Assembly (NCBI GenBank): GCA_965200535.1
Contig: CBDAUF010000001.1
Span: 682,001 to 746,000, forward strand
Direction of reading: 5' to 3'
Length of the DNA stretch: 64,000 nt
Origin: MPNO01 sp965200535
GTDB taxonomy: Bacteria; Pseudomonadota; Alphaproteobacteria; MPNO01
Position numbers and translations under genes: made by a program. The notes under the pieces were generated by a model, which saw nothing but the letters and a program-made list of their open reading frames with translations, had not been told where the DNA came from and searched no databases. Below, piece by piece: positions 33,379 to 41,512 of this stretch; within the stretch, counting starts at the first letter, position 1, and each line of letters begins with the position of its first letter.

Positions 33379-34598
33379 CTGTCACCTTCGACGACATAAC
33401 GTCCGCTGCCGCAGCGATCGCCGGCGGCGTGATCGAGACGCCGACCGTCCGCTCCCGGTCCCTGTCGGACCTGCTCGGCGCCGATATCCACCTCAAGCTG
33501 GAGAACCTGCAATACACCGCCTCGTTCAAGCCGCGCGGCGCGCTCAACCGCCTGCTGACGCTCGGCGAGGCGGAACGCGCGGCCGGTGTGATCGCCATGT
33601 CGGCGGGCAACCACGCCCAGGCGGTCGCCTATCACGCCGGGCGGCTCGGCATTGCGGCGACCATCGCGATGCCGAGGAACACGCCGTTCCAGAAGGTCGC
33701 CAACACCAGGGCGCTCGGCGCCGCGGTGGCGCTGGAAGGGGCCGACCTTTCCGAGGCCGGCGCCTTCGCCGCCGCCGAAGCCGAGGCGCGCGGGCTTACC
33801 TTGGTCCATCCCTACGACGATCCGATGGTGATCGCCGGACAGGGCACGGTCGCGTTGGAAATGCTGAGGGCTGCATCCGATCTCGACACGCTGGTTGTGC
33901 CGGTGGGCGGCGGCGGGCTGATCGCCGGGTGCATCGTTTCCGCCAGAGCCATCGACCCCGACATCGAGATCGTCGGGGTCCAGGCGGCGCGCTGCCCGGC
34001 GATGCTGGCCGCCCTCGGCGGGACCGGTCTGCAACCCCGCGCCGACACCTTGGCCGAGGGGATCGCCGTCAAGCAGCCGGGACGCCTCACGCGCGCCATC
34101 ATCGCCGATGCGGGCATCGACATCGTGACGGTCGATGAAGGCGTGATCGAGCGCGCCATCATGGTCCTCGCGGAGACCGAGAAGCTGGTGGCAGAGGGGG
34201 CGGGCGCGGCAGCGTTGGCGGCGATTCTCGACCGGCCGGAGCGGTTCGCCGGGCGCCGTATCGGCGTGGTCGTCTCCGGCGGCAATATCGACCCCCGCCT
34301 CCTGGCGAACGTATTGATGCGCGGCCTGGTCCGGCTCGGCCGGCTGGTTCGCCTGCGGGTGGAAATCGATGACCTGCCGGGCAGCCTCGCCGGGCTCACC
34401 AGCGCGATAGGCCGGCTGGGAGGCGACATCGTCGAGGTCGGGCACCTGCGATGGTTCTACGACGTGCCGGCGCGCAAGGCAGCCGTCGATTTGCTGACCG
34501 AGGTTCGCAGCCCGGAAGAGGCGGGCCTGCTGGTCGAGGGGCTGACAGCCGAGGGCTACGTCGTCACTCGGATGGGTCCGACTTCAGAGATGCATTGA
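33375..34598 (+). CDS. ilvA: Threonine ammonia-lyase (biosynthetic-type, with ACT domain)
   Basis: A 407-residue PLP enzyme that converts threonine to 2-oxobutyrate and ammonia. PLP lysine is K52 in TASFKPRGA; the glycine loop is VGGGGLI and the phosphate strand is read as VVSGGNIDP. AMSAGNHAQAVAYHA is the substrate-loop block. The C-terminal about 75 residues resemble an ACT-like regulatory domain (LRVEIDDLPGSLAGLTSAIG), as in single-ACT catabolic/biosynthetic forms. The ATG overlaps the penicillin-acylase stop. Its 3' end overlaps the convergent flavin-reductase gene by 35 bases. Confidence 0.92.
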   Translation: MTVTFDDITSAAAAIAGGVIETPTVRSRSLSDLLGADIHLKLENLQYTASFKPRGALNRLLTLGEAERAAGVIAMSAGNHAQAVAYHAGRLGIAATIAMPRNTPFQKVANTRALGAAVALEGADLSEAGAFAAAEAEARGLTLVHPYDDPMVIAGQGTVALEMLRAASDLDTLVVPVGGGGLIAGCIVSARAIDPDIEIVGVQAARCPAMLAALGGTGLQPRADTLAEGIAVKQPGRLTRAIIADAGIDIVTVDEGVIERAIMVLAETEKLVAEGAGAAALAAILDRPERFAGRRIGVVVSGGNIDPRLLANVLMRGLVRLGRLVRLRVEIDDLPGSLAGLTSAIGRLGGDIVEVGHLRWFYDVPARKAAVDLLTEVRSPEEAGLLVEGLTAEGYVVTRMGPTSEMH

Positions 34599-35088
34599 CG
34601 TCCGCCGGTGCGGACAGTGCCTTGTAGCGGCCCCGGTAATAGAGCAGCGGCCGGCAATCGTCGTCGCGGTACGCCATCTCACGGATCCGGCCGACGACGA
34701 TGACGTGATCGCCGCCCTCGTGGATCGCGTGGGTATCGCACTCCAGGTTGGCGAGGCAGCCGGGGAGAATCGGACTGCCGGTTTCCCAGGTGCTGTAGTC
34801 CACGCCGTTCCATTTGTCGGGCTGCGAGCGCGCGAAGTGGGTCGAAAGCCCCTCCTGATCCTCGCCCAGCACGTTCACCGCGAAGTGCCGGGACGCCTGG
34901 AACGCCTCGAAACTCATCGCCTTGCGGTCGAGGCAGAAGAGGCAGAGCGGCGGATCGAGGGAGAGCGAGGTGAACGAGTTGGCCGTCACGCCGTAGAGAG
35001 TTCCGTTCGCATCGGCCGTGGTGATGACGGTAATGCCGGTCACGAAACAGCCGAAGGCATCGCGCAGCGCCCTGGAATCCAAAGCCAT
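34564..35088 (-). CDS. Flavin reductase family protein (HpaC/DIM6-like)
   Basis: A 174-residue FMN-binding flavin reductase domain. The segments DAFGCFVTGITVITTADANG, GVTANSFTSLSLDPPLCLFCLDRKA, and the C-terminal GDHVIVVGRIREM are typical of the short-chain flavin reductases that give reduced FMN or FAD to two-component monooxygenases. No oxygenase partner lies beside it. Its end overlaps the tail of the threonine ammonia-lyase gene by 35 bases, on the opposite strand. The gap to 35217 (128 bases) includes a small hairpin GCCGAAC-CGA-GTTCGGC but no clear terminator. Confidence 0.88.
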   Translation of the reverse strand: MALDSRALRDAFGCFVTGITVITTADANGTLYGVTANSFTSLSLDPPLCLFCLDRKAMSFEAFQASRHFAVNVLGEDQEGLSTHFARSQPDKWNGVDYSTWETGSPILPGCLANLECDTHAIHEGGDHVIVVGRIREMAYRDDDCRPLLYYRGRYKALSAPADVNASLKSDPSE

Positions 35089-35216
35089 TTCGTCTCCAGT
35101 CGTCCGGTCCCGTCACGCCGCGCCGAACCGAGTTCGGCCGCTCCTCGCAGGGGGTCCCTCCAGTCTAGTCGAGCGGACGGACTGCATCAAAGCGCAGCTC
35201 TCCGGCGCGGCGTCCG

Positions 35217-35639
35217 TCACGATTTGGCGGCGGCGGAGAAATAGACCCCGCGCCCGCTCGCGATCAGCCGGCCGCCGGCGTCGTGAACCGACGCCTCGGC
35301 CACCGCATTGGTGCTGCCGAGACGGACCACCCGCCCCCTGGCCATCAGGTCGCCGGGTTCGGCGACCCGGTGATAGTCCACCCGCAGGTCGACGGTCGGC
35401 ACCGGCGTCCCGAGCTTGGCGGCGAGCGCGAAATCCGCTGTCACGTCGATCAACGCGCCGATGATGCCGCCGTGGGTGATCCTGAGCCTCGGGTTGGAGA
35501 TCATTTCCTCGCGCCATTTCAGGCCGATCTCGATGCCGTCCTCGGTGCAGGAGACAATTTGCAACCCCATCCAGGCATTGAACGGGCTGGCCACCAGCCG
35601 CTCCTGCAACTTCTCGGTCGTGATTGCGTTTTCGGCCAT
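35217..35639 (-). CDS. PaaI family thioesterase
   Basis: A 140-residue hot-dog thioesterase. The active-site block is RITHGGIIGALIDVTADFALAAK, followed by PTVDLRVDYHRVAEPGDLMARGRVVRLGST and EASVHDAGGRLIASGRGVYF. It removes CoA from an aromatic or acyl-CoA. The ATG at 35639 has GGGAG upstream; the longer frame to 35702 would begin within the promoter. Its own promoter (35674-35702) overlaps a palindrome, so it is a single, regulated gene. Confidence 0.85.
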   Translation of the reverse strand: MAENAITTEKLQERLVASPFNAWMGLQIVSCTEDGIEIGLKWREEMISNPRLRITHGGIIGALIDVTADFALAAKLGTPVPTVDLRVDYHRVAEPGDLMARGRVVRLGSTNAVAEASVHDAGGRLIASGRGVYFSAAAKS

Positions 35640-35673
35640 TATTGTCTCCCTTACTTGCCCCCTATAAAATTCC

Positions 35674-35702
35674 ACGATACCAAATAACTTATTGAATTTC
35701 AA
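35674..35702 (-). promoter_or_regulatory. Predicted promoter of PaaI-like gene with overlapping palindrome
   Basis: On the minus strand TTGAAA (35702-35697), 17 bases, then TATCGT (35679-35674). The palindrome ATTGAA-T-TTCAAT at 35691-35703 covers the -35. Transcription would start near 35667, 28 bases before the ATG. The AT-rich tract stands out in this GC-rich sequence. Confidence 0.55.
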
Positions 35703-35855
35703 TGATTATTTTCCCGTTTTGGCACCTGCGGGAGCCAGCGCGCAGCGTGGCGCCCGCCGGAGAGGCCACGCGGACCCCGCCTTGTGGCCGCACGGGCGGG
35801 CAGCCCCTATTATTCCGGCGATGAAACACGAGACCGCAGAGACTCCGGGGCCGCG

Positions 35856-36593
35856 ATGACCGACCAGCCGCTCCGCCGGCCGGATCGTTTCTTCTTCGGC
35901 ACGCGTGTCCTTCCCTGCCCGTATCTCCCCGGCCGCAGCGAGCGAAAGGTCGTCACCGACCTCAGCGGGCCGGGCGCAGACGAGATCTATGAGTTGATGT
36001 CGCGCGCCGGCTTCCGCCGCAGCCACAGGCTTGCCTACCGCCCGGCGTGCCCGAACTGCTCGGCGTGCGTCCCGATCCGTATCCGGGCAGGCGAGTTCCG
36101 GATGACCGGCTCGACCCGCCGCATCGCGCGGATCAACGCCGATCTGGCCGCCGAAGACCTGCCCGCCGCCGCCACGGCCGAACAGTATCGGCTGTTCGCC
36201 CGCTACCAGCGCTCGCGCCATCGCGGCGGAGACATGTCGTCGATGACCTTCGGCGACTACCGATCGATGGTCGAGGATACGCCGATCGACACGCGGTCAA
36301 TCGAGTTCCGCGCTCCCGACGGCACGCTTCTTGCGGTCATGCTGGCCGACCGCCTGCGCGATTCTCTGTCGGCGGTTTACAGCTTTTTCTCGCCGGACGA
36401 GCCGCGCCGCAGCCTCGGCACCTACATGATCTGCTGGCTGGCGGAGAGGGCGGCCGCCGACGGCCTCGCCCACGTCTATCTCGGTTACTGGATCGAGGAC
36501 TGCGCCAAGATGGCCTACAAGGTTCGTTTCCGCCCGGTCGAGATTCTCGGCGCTAACGGGTGGCGCGAATACCGGCCGGACCGCACCGAGTAA
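35856..36593 (+). CDS. bpt: Aspartate/glutamate leucyltransferase (N-end rule)
   Basis: A 245-residue Bpt/Ate-type transferase. It adds leucine from Leu-tRNA to proteins with N-terminal Asp or Glu, marking them for ClpAP. The signature N-terminal cysteine pair is in RPACPNCSACVPIRI; KVVTDLSGPGADEIYELMSRAGFRRSHRLAYRP precedes it. The C-terminal GNAT-like half has SLGTYMICWLAERAAADGLAHVYLGYW and MAYKVRFRPVEIL. The ATG at 35856 agrees with the family start; bases between 35703 and 35856 are non-coding. It converges with the TRAP permease gene, six bases apart. Confidence 0.93.
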   Translation: MTDQPLRRPDRFFFGTRVLPCPYLPGRSERKVVTDLSGPGADEIYELMSRAGFRRSHRLAYRPACPNCSACVPIRIRAGEFRMTGSTRRIARINADLAAEDLPAAATAEQYRLFARYQRSRHRGGDMSSMTFGDYRSMVEDTPIDTRSIEFRAPDGTLLAVMLADRLRDSLSAVYSFFSPDEPRRSLGTYMICWLAERAAADGLAHVYLGYWIEDCAKMAYKVRFRPVEILGANGWREYRPDRTE

Positions 36594-36599
36594 CCCGCC

Positions 36600-39257
36600 T
36601 CAGAAATTGAGCGAGATGTCCCGGTGGGTGGCGAGGCACCCCGACAGCACGCTCGCCTGTTCGGCGGTAAGGCGGTCCTGCTGGCGGACGCCGATGCTAT
36701 CGCGAATGACCAGGTCGTAGGTCTCCAGCCCGGGAGCCAAGTCGACACCGGCGCGCGACCGCCAGGCAAGTTCGGTGCGGAAACGCTGGACCGCCTGTTC
36801 GTATTCGCGCATCGCCTTCTCGCGGTTGGGCGTGCGGCGGCGCAGTTCGCGCCGGGCGCGCGACAGCTTGCTGCGGATATGGCCGGCCCCCGCCACCTTG
36901 GCGATGGCGCGCTCGACCGTCCGCACCTCCTCGACCGCCGCGGCGGGGGCGGCGCCGGCGACGACGGTGCGCAGGCCGGACAGCGGACCTTCGAGCGCAG
37001 CCAGCTTGTCGGTGTCGCCGATAACGCCACGCAGCGTCGTCACCGCGTCATAGGCGCTGTCGACATTTCGCCGGTAGGCGAGGCGGGCGCGGCGTTCGGC
37101 CGTGGTCAGCGCCTGGAACCGTTTCTCGATGCCCTTCCAGTCGCCGGGGATGCGCGCTTCCAGCGCCTGACGGTCGCGCACCAGCGCGTCGATTTCCGCG
37201 CGCAGCGCGGCGGCCGTGGTCGGATCGGTGTCCGCGCCGGTGCGCCGGGCCTGGGCTTCCAACTCCTTTCGTTCCTCCTCCAGCCGGCGAATATCGGCCT
37301 GCAGCCGCCGCACCTGGCGATGGATCGGCCGGTAAGACGGCGTCATCGCAGCGACCGCCGCCTCGGCTTCGCGCACCTTTGCGACGCGCGCGAAGGTCGC
37401 GTCCGCAGCGTCGAGCCCTTCTGCAAAGACCCGCCGGCGCGTCTCAGGCAGGTAGCTCAGGTCGAGGCTCCGGGCGGCCGCGATACCCTGGCGAAGCCGA
37501 TTGCGTTCAGCGTCGTAGCGCTCGAACAGGTGGTCTTCGAGGCATAGCTGAAGGCGCGGATTCTTGGGCGGCGGCGCGGTCTCGGAACTGAGATAGACGC
37601 GGTTCGGCAGGTAGTTCACCAGCGCCGGGAACACACCGACGATGGCAAGCCCGACGAGTTGCAGAAGGATAAACGGGACGACGCCCAGATAGATCTGGGT
37701 CGTCTTGACCTCGGGCGGCGCAACACCGCGCAGATAGAACAATGCGAACCCGAAAGGCGGGGTCAGGAAGGACGTCTGCATGTTGACGCCGATCATCACC
37801 CCGAGCCAGACCGCGGTGACGTTGGCGGACGTGTCGGCGAGCAGGATCGGGGCAATGATCGGCACCACGACCACTGCGATCTCGATGAAGTCCAGGAAGA
37901 AACCGAGAATGAAGATCACCGCCATGACGACGGCAAACTTGGTATAGAACCCGCCGGGCAGCCCGCTGAGGAAATCGCGCACCCCGTCCTCTCCGCCGAA
38001 GGCGCGGAAGGCGGCGGTGAGCATCGCCGCCCCGAGCAGGATGATGAAGACCAGCGAGGTCGTCTTCGCGGTCTCGATCATCACGCCGTTCAGGGTGTCG
38101 TCGATCCGGTAGGCGCGCCACGCGCTCCACAACACCGCCGCCACGAAGGCGGCGGTCGCGACGGCCGCCAGCGCAACGACAATCGCGTCGGTGTCGCCCT
38201 TGATGTTCTTGACGTTGATGTCGAAGAAGTAGAGAAGCCCCGCCATCGCCAGCACCGCGGCGATGGCGAGCAGCGCCGGGGTGAACGCACCCTGCTCCCC
38301 CGCCCGAAGCCGGTAGCCGGCCATGATCAGCGCGCCCACCGCCCCGATCGCCCCGGCCTGGTTGACCGTCGCGATGCCGAGGATGATCGAACCCAGCACC
38401 ATGAAGATCAGTGTCAACGGCGGGACCAGCGCGACCAGCACTCGCTGCAGGAAGCGCCAGTCGAAGTCTCCCTCGAAGGGAACCGGCGGCGCGGTGCGCG
38501 GCCGGATCAACGCCAGCGTCAGGATATAGATCATGTAGAGGCCGACCAGGACGAGGCCCGGCAGGAGCGCGCCGACGAACATGTCGCCCGCGCTGGTCGA
38601 GGTCAGGTCGAACTCGGTCGGCATGTTGAACTGGCCGGTCGCCTGCTTGTACTCGGTCGTGCGCAGTGTGCTTGCCTGGTCCGTCGCGCTCGACAACTGG
38701 TCGGCGAGGATGATCAGCACGATCGACGGCGGGATGATCTGGCCGAGCGTGCCGGAAGCGCTGATCGTGCCGGTGGCGAGCGAACGCGAATAGTTGTTGC
38801 GCAGCATCACCGGCAGCGAGATCAGACCCATCGCGATCACCGTCGCGCCGACGATTCCGGTCGTCGCCGCCAGCAGCGCGCCGACGAACACGACCGCGAT
38901 CCCGAGGCCGCCCGGGATCGGCCCGAAGAGCTGCGCCATGGTGACGAGCAGGTCCTCCGCCACCTTGGAGCGTTCGAGCATGATCCCCATGAAGACGAAG
39001 AGCGGGATCGCGATCAGCGTGTCGCGCTCGACCTCCCAGTAGATTCCGCGGAAGTTGGTGACCCCCGCGTTGAGCCACTGGGTGGGGCCGCCGTGGCTGA
39101 AATAGGCGTCTGTGTCGCCCGCGAAGACATAGCCGGTCAGCGCCGCAAGACCGATGGTCAGGATCGCCGACCCCGGCAGTGCGAAGGCCACCGGATAGCC
39201 CGAGGCAAGGGCGAAGGCCATCGACAGGATCAGGAGGGCGAGAAAGACCGTTTCCAT
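36600..39257 (-). CDS. TRAP transporter large permease (TakM-type) with a soluble coiled-coil tail
   Basis: An 885-residue protein. Residues 1 to about 550 are a DctM-type permease, longer than usual (about 430) because of extra helices near residues 305-390 (a stretch with FDINVKNIKGD between them). Typical blocks are MGIMLERSKVAEDLL, TISASGTLGQIIPPSIVLIILADQ, and NMQTSFLTPPFGFALFYLRG. From about residue 550 to 885 the protein is hydrophilic and helical, rich in Arg, Ala and Glu heptads (QVRRLQADIRRLEEERKELE, RSKLSRARRELRRRT), ending ATHRDISLNF. The tail should lie in the cytoplasm. The start overlaps the TRAP small-permease stop by one base. Residue numbers are approximate. Confidence 0.9.
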   Translation of the reverse strand: METVFLALLILSMAFALASGYPVAFALPGSAILTIGLAALTGYVFAGDTDAYFSHGGPTQWLNAGVTNFRGIYWEVERDTLIAIPLFVFMGIMLERSKVAEDLLVTMAQLFGPIPGGLGIAVVFVGALLAATTGIVGATVIAMGLISLPVMLRNNYSRSLATGTISASGTLGQIIPPSIVLIILADQLSSATDQASTLRTTEYKQATGQFNMPTEFDLTSTSAGDMFVGALLPGLVLVGLYMIYILTLALIRPRTAPPVPFEGDFDWRFLQRVLVALVPPLTLIFMVLGSIILGIATVNQAGAIGAVGALIMAGYRLRAGEQGAFTPALLAIAAVLAMAGLLYFFDINVKNIKGDTDAIVVALAAVATAAFVAAVLWSAWRAYRIDDTLNGVMIETAKTTSLVFIILLGAAMLTAAFRAFGGEDGVRDFLSGLPGGFYTKFAVVMAVIFILGFFLDFIEIAVVVVPIIAPILLADTSANVTAVWLGVMIGVNMQTSFLTPPFGFALFYLRGVAPPEVKTTQIYLGVVPFILLQLVGLAIVGVFPALVNYLPNRVYLSSETAPPPKNPRLQLCLEDHLFERYDAERNRLRQGIAAARSLDLSYLPETRRRVFAEGLDAADATFARVAKVREAEAAVAAMTPSYRPIHRQVRRLQADIRRLEEERKELEAQARRTGADTDPTTAAALRAEIDALVRDRQALEARIPGDWKGIEKRFQALTTAERRARLAYRRNVDSAYDAVTTLRGVIGDTDKLAALEGPLSGLRTVVAGAAPAAAVEEVRTVERAIAKVAGAGHIRSKLSRARRELRRRTPNREKAMREYEQAVQRFRTELAWRSRAGVDLAPGLETYDLVIRDSIGVRQQDRLTAEQASVLSGCLATHRDISLNF

Positions 39258-40255
39258 CAGGCGCCGTCCGCCGGCTCCGGCTCACGCAGAAGGGTTGCGG
39301 CGCTGGCAAGGAACTGGCTCAGGAACTGGGCCAGCATCGACAGCGCGTAGATCAGCAGGAACCCGGCCATGAGGTATTTGACGTACATGCCGTAGCCGCT
39401 CTGCGAGACCTCGAAACTGAGCAGCGGCGCGTTTATCAGATTGGACCGGCTCCACATGCCGCTGGTCAGGATCACCCAGCACAGCGGCACCCCGAGCAGC
39501 GCCGCGCCGACCGCGTTGGCCCACGCCTTCCCGCGCGGGCTGAACCCGGTGTAGAGCAAATCGACCCGCACATGACCCTCGTGAACCAGGGTATAGGCGC
39601 TCGCGAACAGGAACAGTGCGGCGTACCAGAACCGGACCAGATCGCCCATGAACGCCTGTTCGTAGGAAAAGACGAAGCGCGCGAGGACGATCTGGAGTTC
39701 CGCTAGCACGATCAGGAAGGCGAGCCAGGTGAACCCGACCGACCGGGTGAACGCGGCGATCACCAGCGCCGCGACGATCAGCGGATAGTGCACGTAACTG
39801 CCGCGGAAGCGCGACCGGCCGAGAGAATCGGCAAGCCCGGTGCCGACCGTGTCGGCGAGCAGCCCCTCGACGCGCAGGAACGAGATGGCCATATCGACGA
39901 GCCCGACCAGGAGGACCGCCCAGAAGGCGGCGCGCGCGATATAGGCGGCCGCTGCCGACAGGATCGCCGCGTCGCTCCGCATCGAGCGCGCCCGCGACCA
40001 TGCATAGACGACGGGCGCGAGGATCGCCGCGGCATAGGCGGCGAACTGCATCCAGCCGAGCGCCAAGCCGGTGCCGTCGAGCCCGGGCTGCGGCGCCTCC
40101 GCACCGAAGAGGCCGAGGTGGCCGAACAGCCCCTCCAGACCCGGCCAGCCGCGCCAGAAAATCAGGTAGTTGCAGACGGAAAATACGACCGCGACCAGGG
40201 CCGTCGCGAATGTCAGGCTGCGCAGCGCGCTCGCCGGCCACCCGGCGGCCGTCAC
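39257..40255 (-). CDS. TRAP transporter small permease (TakQ/DctQ-type), long form
   Basis: A 332-residue membrane protein with seven or more predicted membrane segments, about twice the length of simple DctQ subunits. The second half carries the DctQ marks: VGFTWLAFLIVLAELQIVLARFVFSYEQAFMGDLVRFW, VHEGHVRVDLLYTGFSPRGKAWANA and YVKYLMAGFLLIYALSM. It forms a complex with the large permease encoded one base later. A hairpin separates it from the binding-protein gene upstream. The long N terminus is as found in 2-oxo-acid TRAP systems, by recalled family pattern. Confidence 0.83.
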   Translation of the reverse strand: MTAAGWPASALRSLTFATALVAVVFSVCNYLIFWRGWPGLEGLFGHLGLFGAEAPQPGLDGTGLALGWMQFAAYAAAILAPVVYAWSRARSMRSDAAILSAAAAYIARAAFWAVLLVGLVDMAISFLRVEGLLADTVGTGLADSLGRSRFRGSYVHYPLIVAALVIAAFTRSVGFTWLAFLIVLAELQIVLARFVFSYEQAFMGDLVRFWYAALFLFASAYTLVHEGHVRVDLLYTGFSPRGKAWANAVGAALLGVPLCWVILTSGMWSRSNLINAPLLSFEVSQSGYGMYVKYLMAGFLLIYALSMLAQFLSQFLASAATLLREPEPADGA

Positions 40256-40309
40256 ACCGCTGCCCCGCCGGCGGAAAGGTGGGGACGTTTCATACGCCGT
40301 CGCCGTACC

Positions 40310-40340
40310 GGCGGGAGGGCGGACCGGTCGCCCTCCCGCC
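40310..40340. other. Perfect 12-bp hairpin between TRAP binding-protein and permease genes
   Basis: Arms GGCGGGAGGGCG (40310-40321) and CGCCCTCCCGCC (40329-40340), loop of seven. No T tract follows on the minus strand, so it is probably an mRNA-stabilising or attenuating structure that keeps binding-protein expression above permease expression. Confidence 0.65.
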
Positions 40341-40354
40341 CTGCGGCTCGCGGA

Positions 40355-41449
40355 TCAGACGCCGAGCACGCGGTTGCGCTGAGCCAGATAGGCCTGATCG
40401 GAGATCTTGGTCCACCCGCCGACATCCTTGCGCGCCTTCAGGAAGCTCTGGTGGATCTCGTTGGCAAGATCGCTGTGCGCCCGCGCGGCCTCGAAGACCT
40501 CGTCGGAGGCCTCGCCGAAACTGTCGTAGACGTCGTCATTGAACTTGCGCAGCTTGACGCCGTGATCGCTGATCAGGCGTGCGAGAGCGGCGCCGTTCTT
40601 GGCGTTGTACTCCGACATCATGACGTCGTTTTCCATGCCGGCGGCGGCTTCGATGACGGCCTGGTCGGACTTGGAGAGCTTGCCCCACCACGACGCGTTC
40701 ATCCCCATCGACAGCATCGCTCCCGGCTCGTGCATGCCGGGATAGTAGTAATATTTGGCCGCCTCGTAGAACTTCATGAAGCTGTCGTTCCATGGACCGA
40801 CCCATTCGGTGGCGTCGATCGCGCCGGAAACCAGGTTCTCGTAGATCTGGCCGCCGGGCAGCGAAACCGGAGATGCGCCAAGCTTGGCCATCACGTCCCC
40901 GCCGAGGCCGGGGATACGCATCTTGAGGCCCTTGAGGTCGTCCGAGGAGTTGATTTCCTTGTTGAACCAGCCGCCCATCTGGACGCCGGTATTGCCCGCC
41001 ATGACACACTTGAGGCCGTAGCTTGCGGCGAGCTTGTCCCACAATTCCTGACCGCCGCCGAAGCGGATCCAAGCGTTGAGCTCTGTATAGGTCAGGCCGA
41101 ACGGGACGGCGGTGAAATAGGCCCAGCCAGGATGCTTGCCTTTCCAGTAGTAGTCGGCGGCGTGATAGGCCTGCGCGTTGCCCGAAGCCACCTCGTCGAA
41201 GGAGTCGAAGGCGCCGACACGCTCCTTGGCGGCGAAATACTGGACATGGATGCGGCCGTCCGTCATGTCGGAGATGCGCTTGGCCAGCCGCTGCGCCCCG
41301 GTGCCGAGCCCCGGGAAGTCGCGCGGCCATGTGGTAACCATGACCATCTCGGTACGCTTCTGCGCGACCGCCGGAGCGGCGAGCGTGGTTGCGGCGGCGG
41401 CGCCCGCGACGCCGGCGCCGGCCTTGGTCAGGAATTTGCGTCTCTTCAT
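40355..41449 (-). CDS. TRAP transporter substrate-binding protein, 2-oxo-acid (TakP-like)
   Basis: A 364-residue periplasmic binding protein. The twin-arginine signal MKRRKFLTKAGAGVAGAAA with cut near PAVAQ directs it to Tat. The mature part keeps TakP hallmarks: TTWPRDFPGLGTGAQRLAKRI, AYYWKGKHP-like ADYYWKGKHPG, FTAVPFGLTYTELNAWIRFGGGQELWD, NTGVQMGGWFNKEINSSDDLKGLKMRIPGLGGDV with the substrate arginine, and DATEWVGPWNDSF. TakP of Rhodobacter sphaeroides binds pyruvate and other 2-oxo acids with sodium. The substrate here is inferred. It is first in a takPQM-type operon and lies 63 bases downstream of parC. Confidence 0.9.
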   Translation of the reverse strand: MKRRKFLTKAGAGVAGAAAATTLAAPAVAQKRTEMVMVTTWPRDFPGLGTGAQRLAKRISDMTDGRIHVQYFAAKERVGAFDSFDEVASGNAQAYHAADYYWKGKHPGWAYFTAVPFGLTYTELNAWIRFGGGQELWDKLAASYGLKCVMAGNTGVQMGGWFNKEINSSDDLKGLKMRIPGLGGDVMAKLGASPVSLPGGQIYENLVSGAIDATEWVGPWNDSFMKFYEAAKYYYYPGMHEPGAMLSMGMNASWWGKLSKSDQAVIEAAAGMENDVMMSEYNAKNGAALARLISDHGVKLRKFNDDVYDSFGEASDEVFEAARAHSDLANEIHQSFLKARKDVGGWTKISDQAYLAQRNRVLGV

Positions 41450-41512
41450 CGGGGAGCTCCCTGCTGGGGATGGTGTCGTCGCCGACTTCTCTAGCAGATT
41501 CGGCGGAACGGC

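Noticed and set aside
35100..35216. Terminator or small RNA between flavin reductase and PaaI genes
   Set aside because: A short hairpin (GCCGAAC-CGA-GTTCGGC) exists but lacks a T run, and no promoter-like hexamers precede it.
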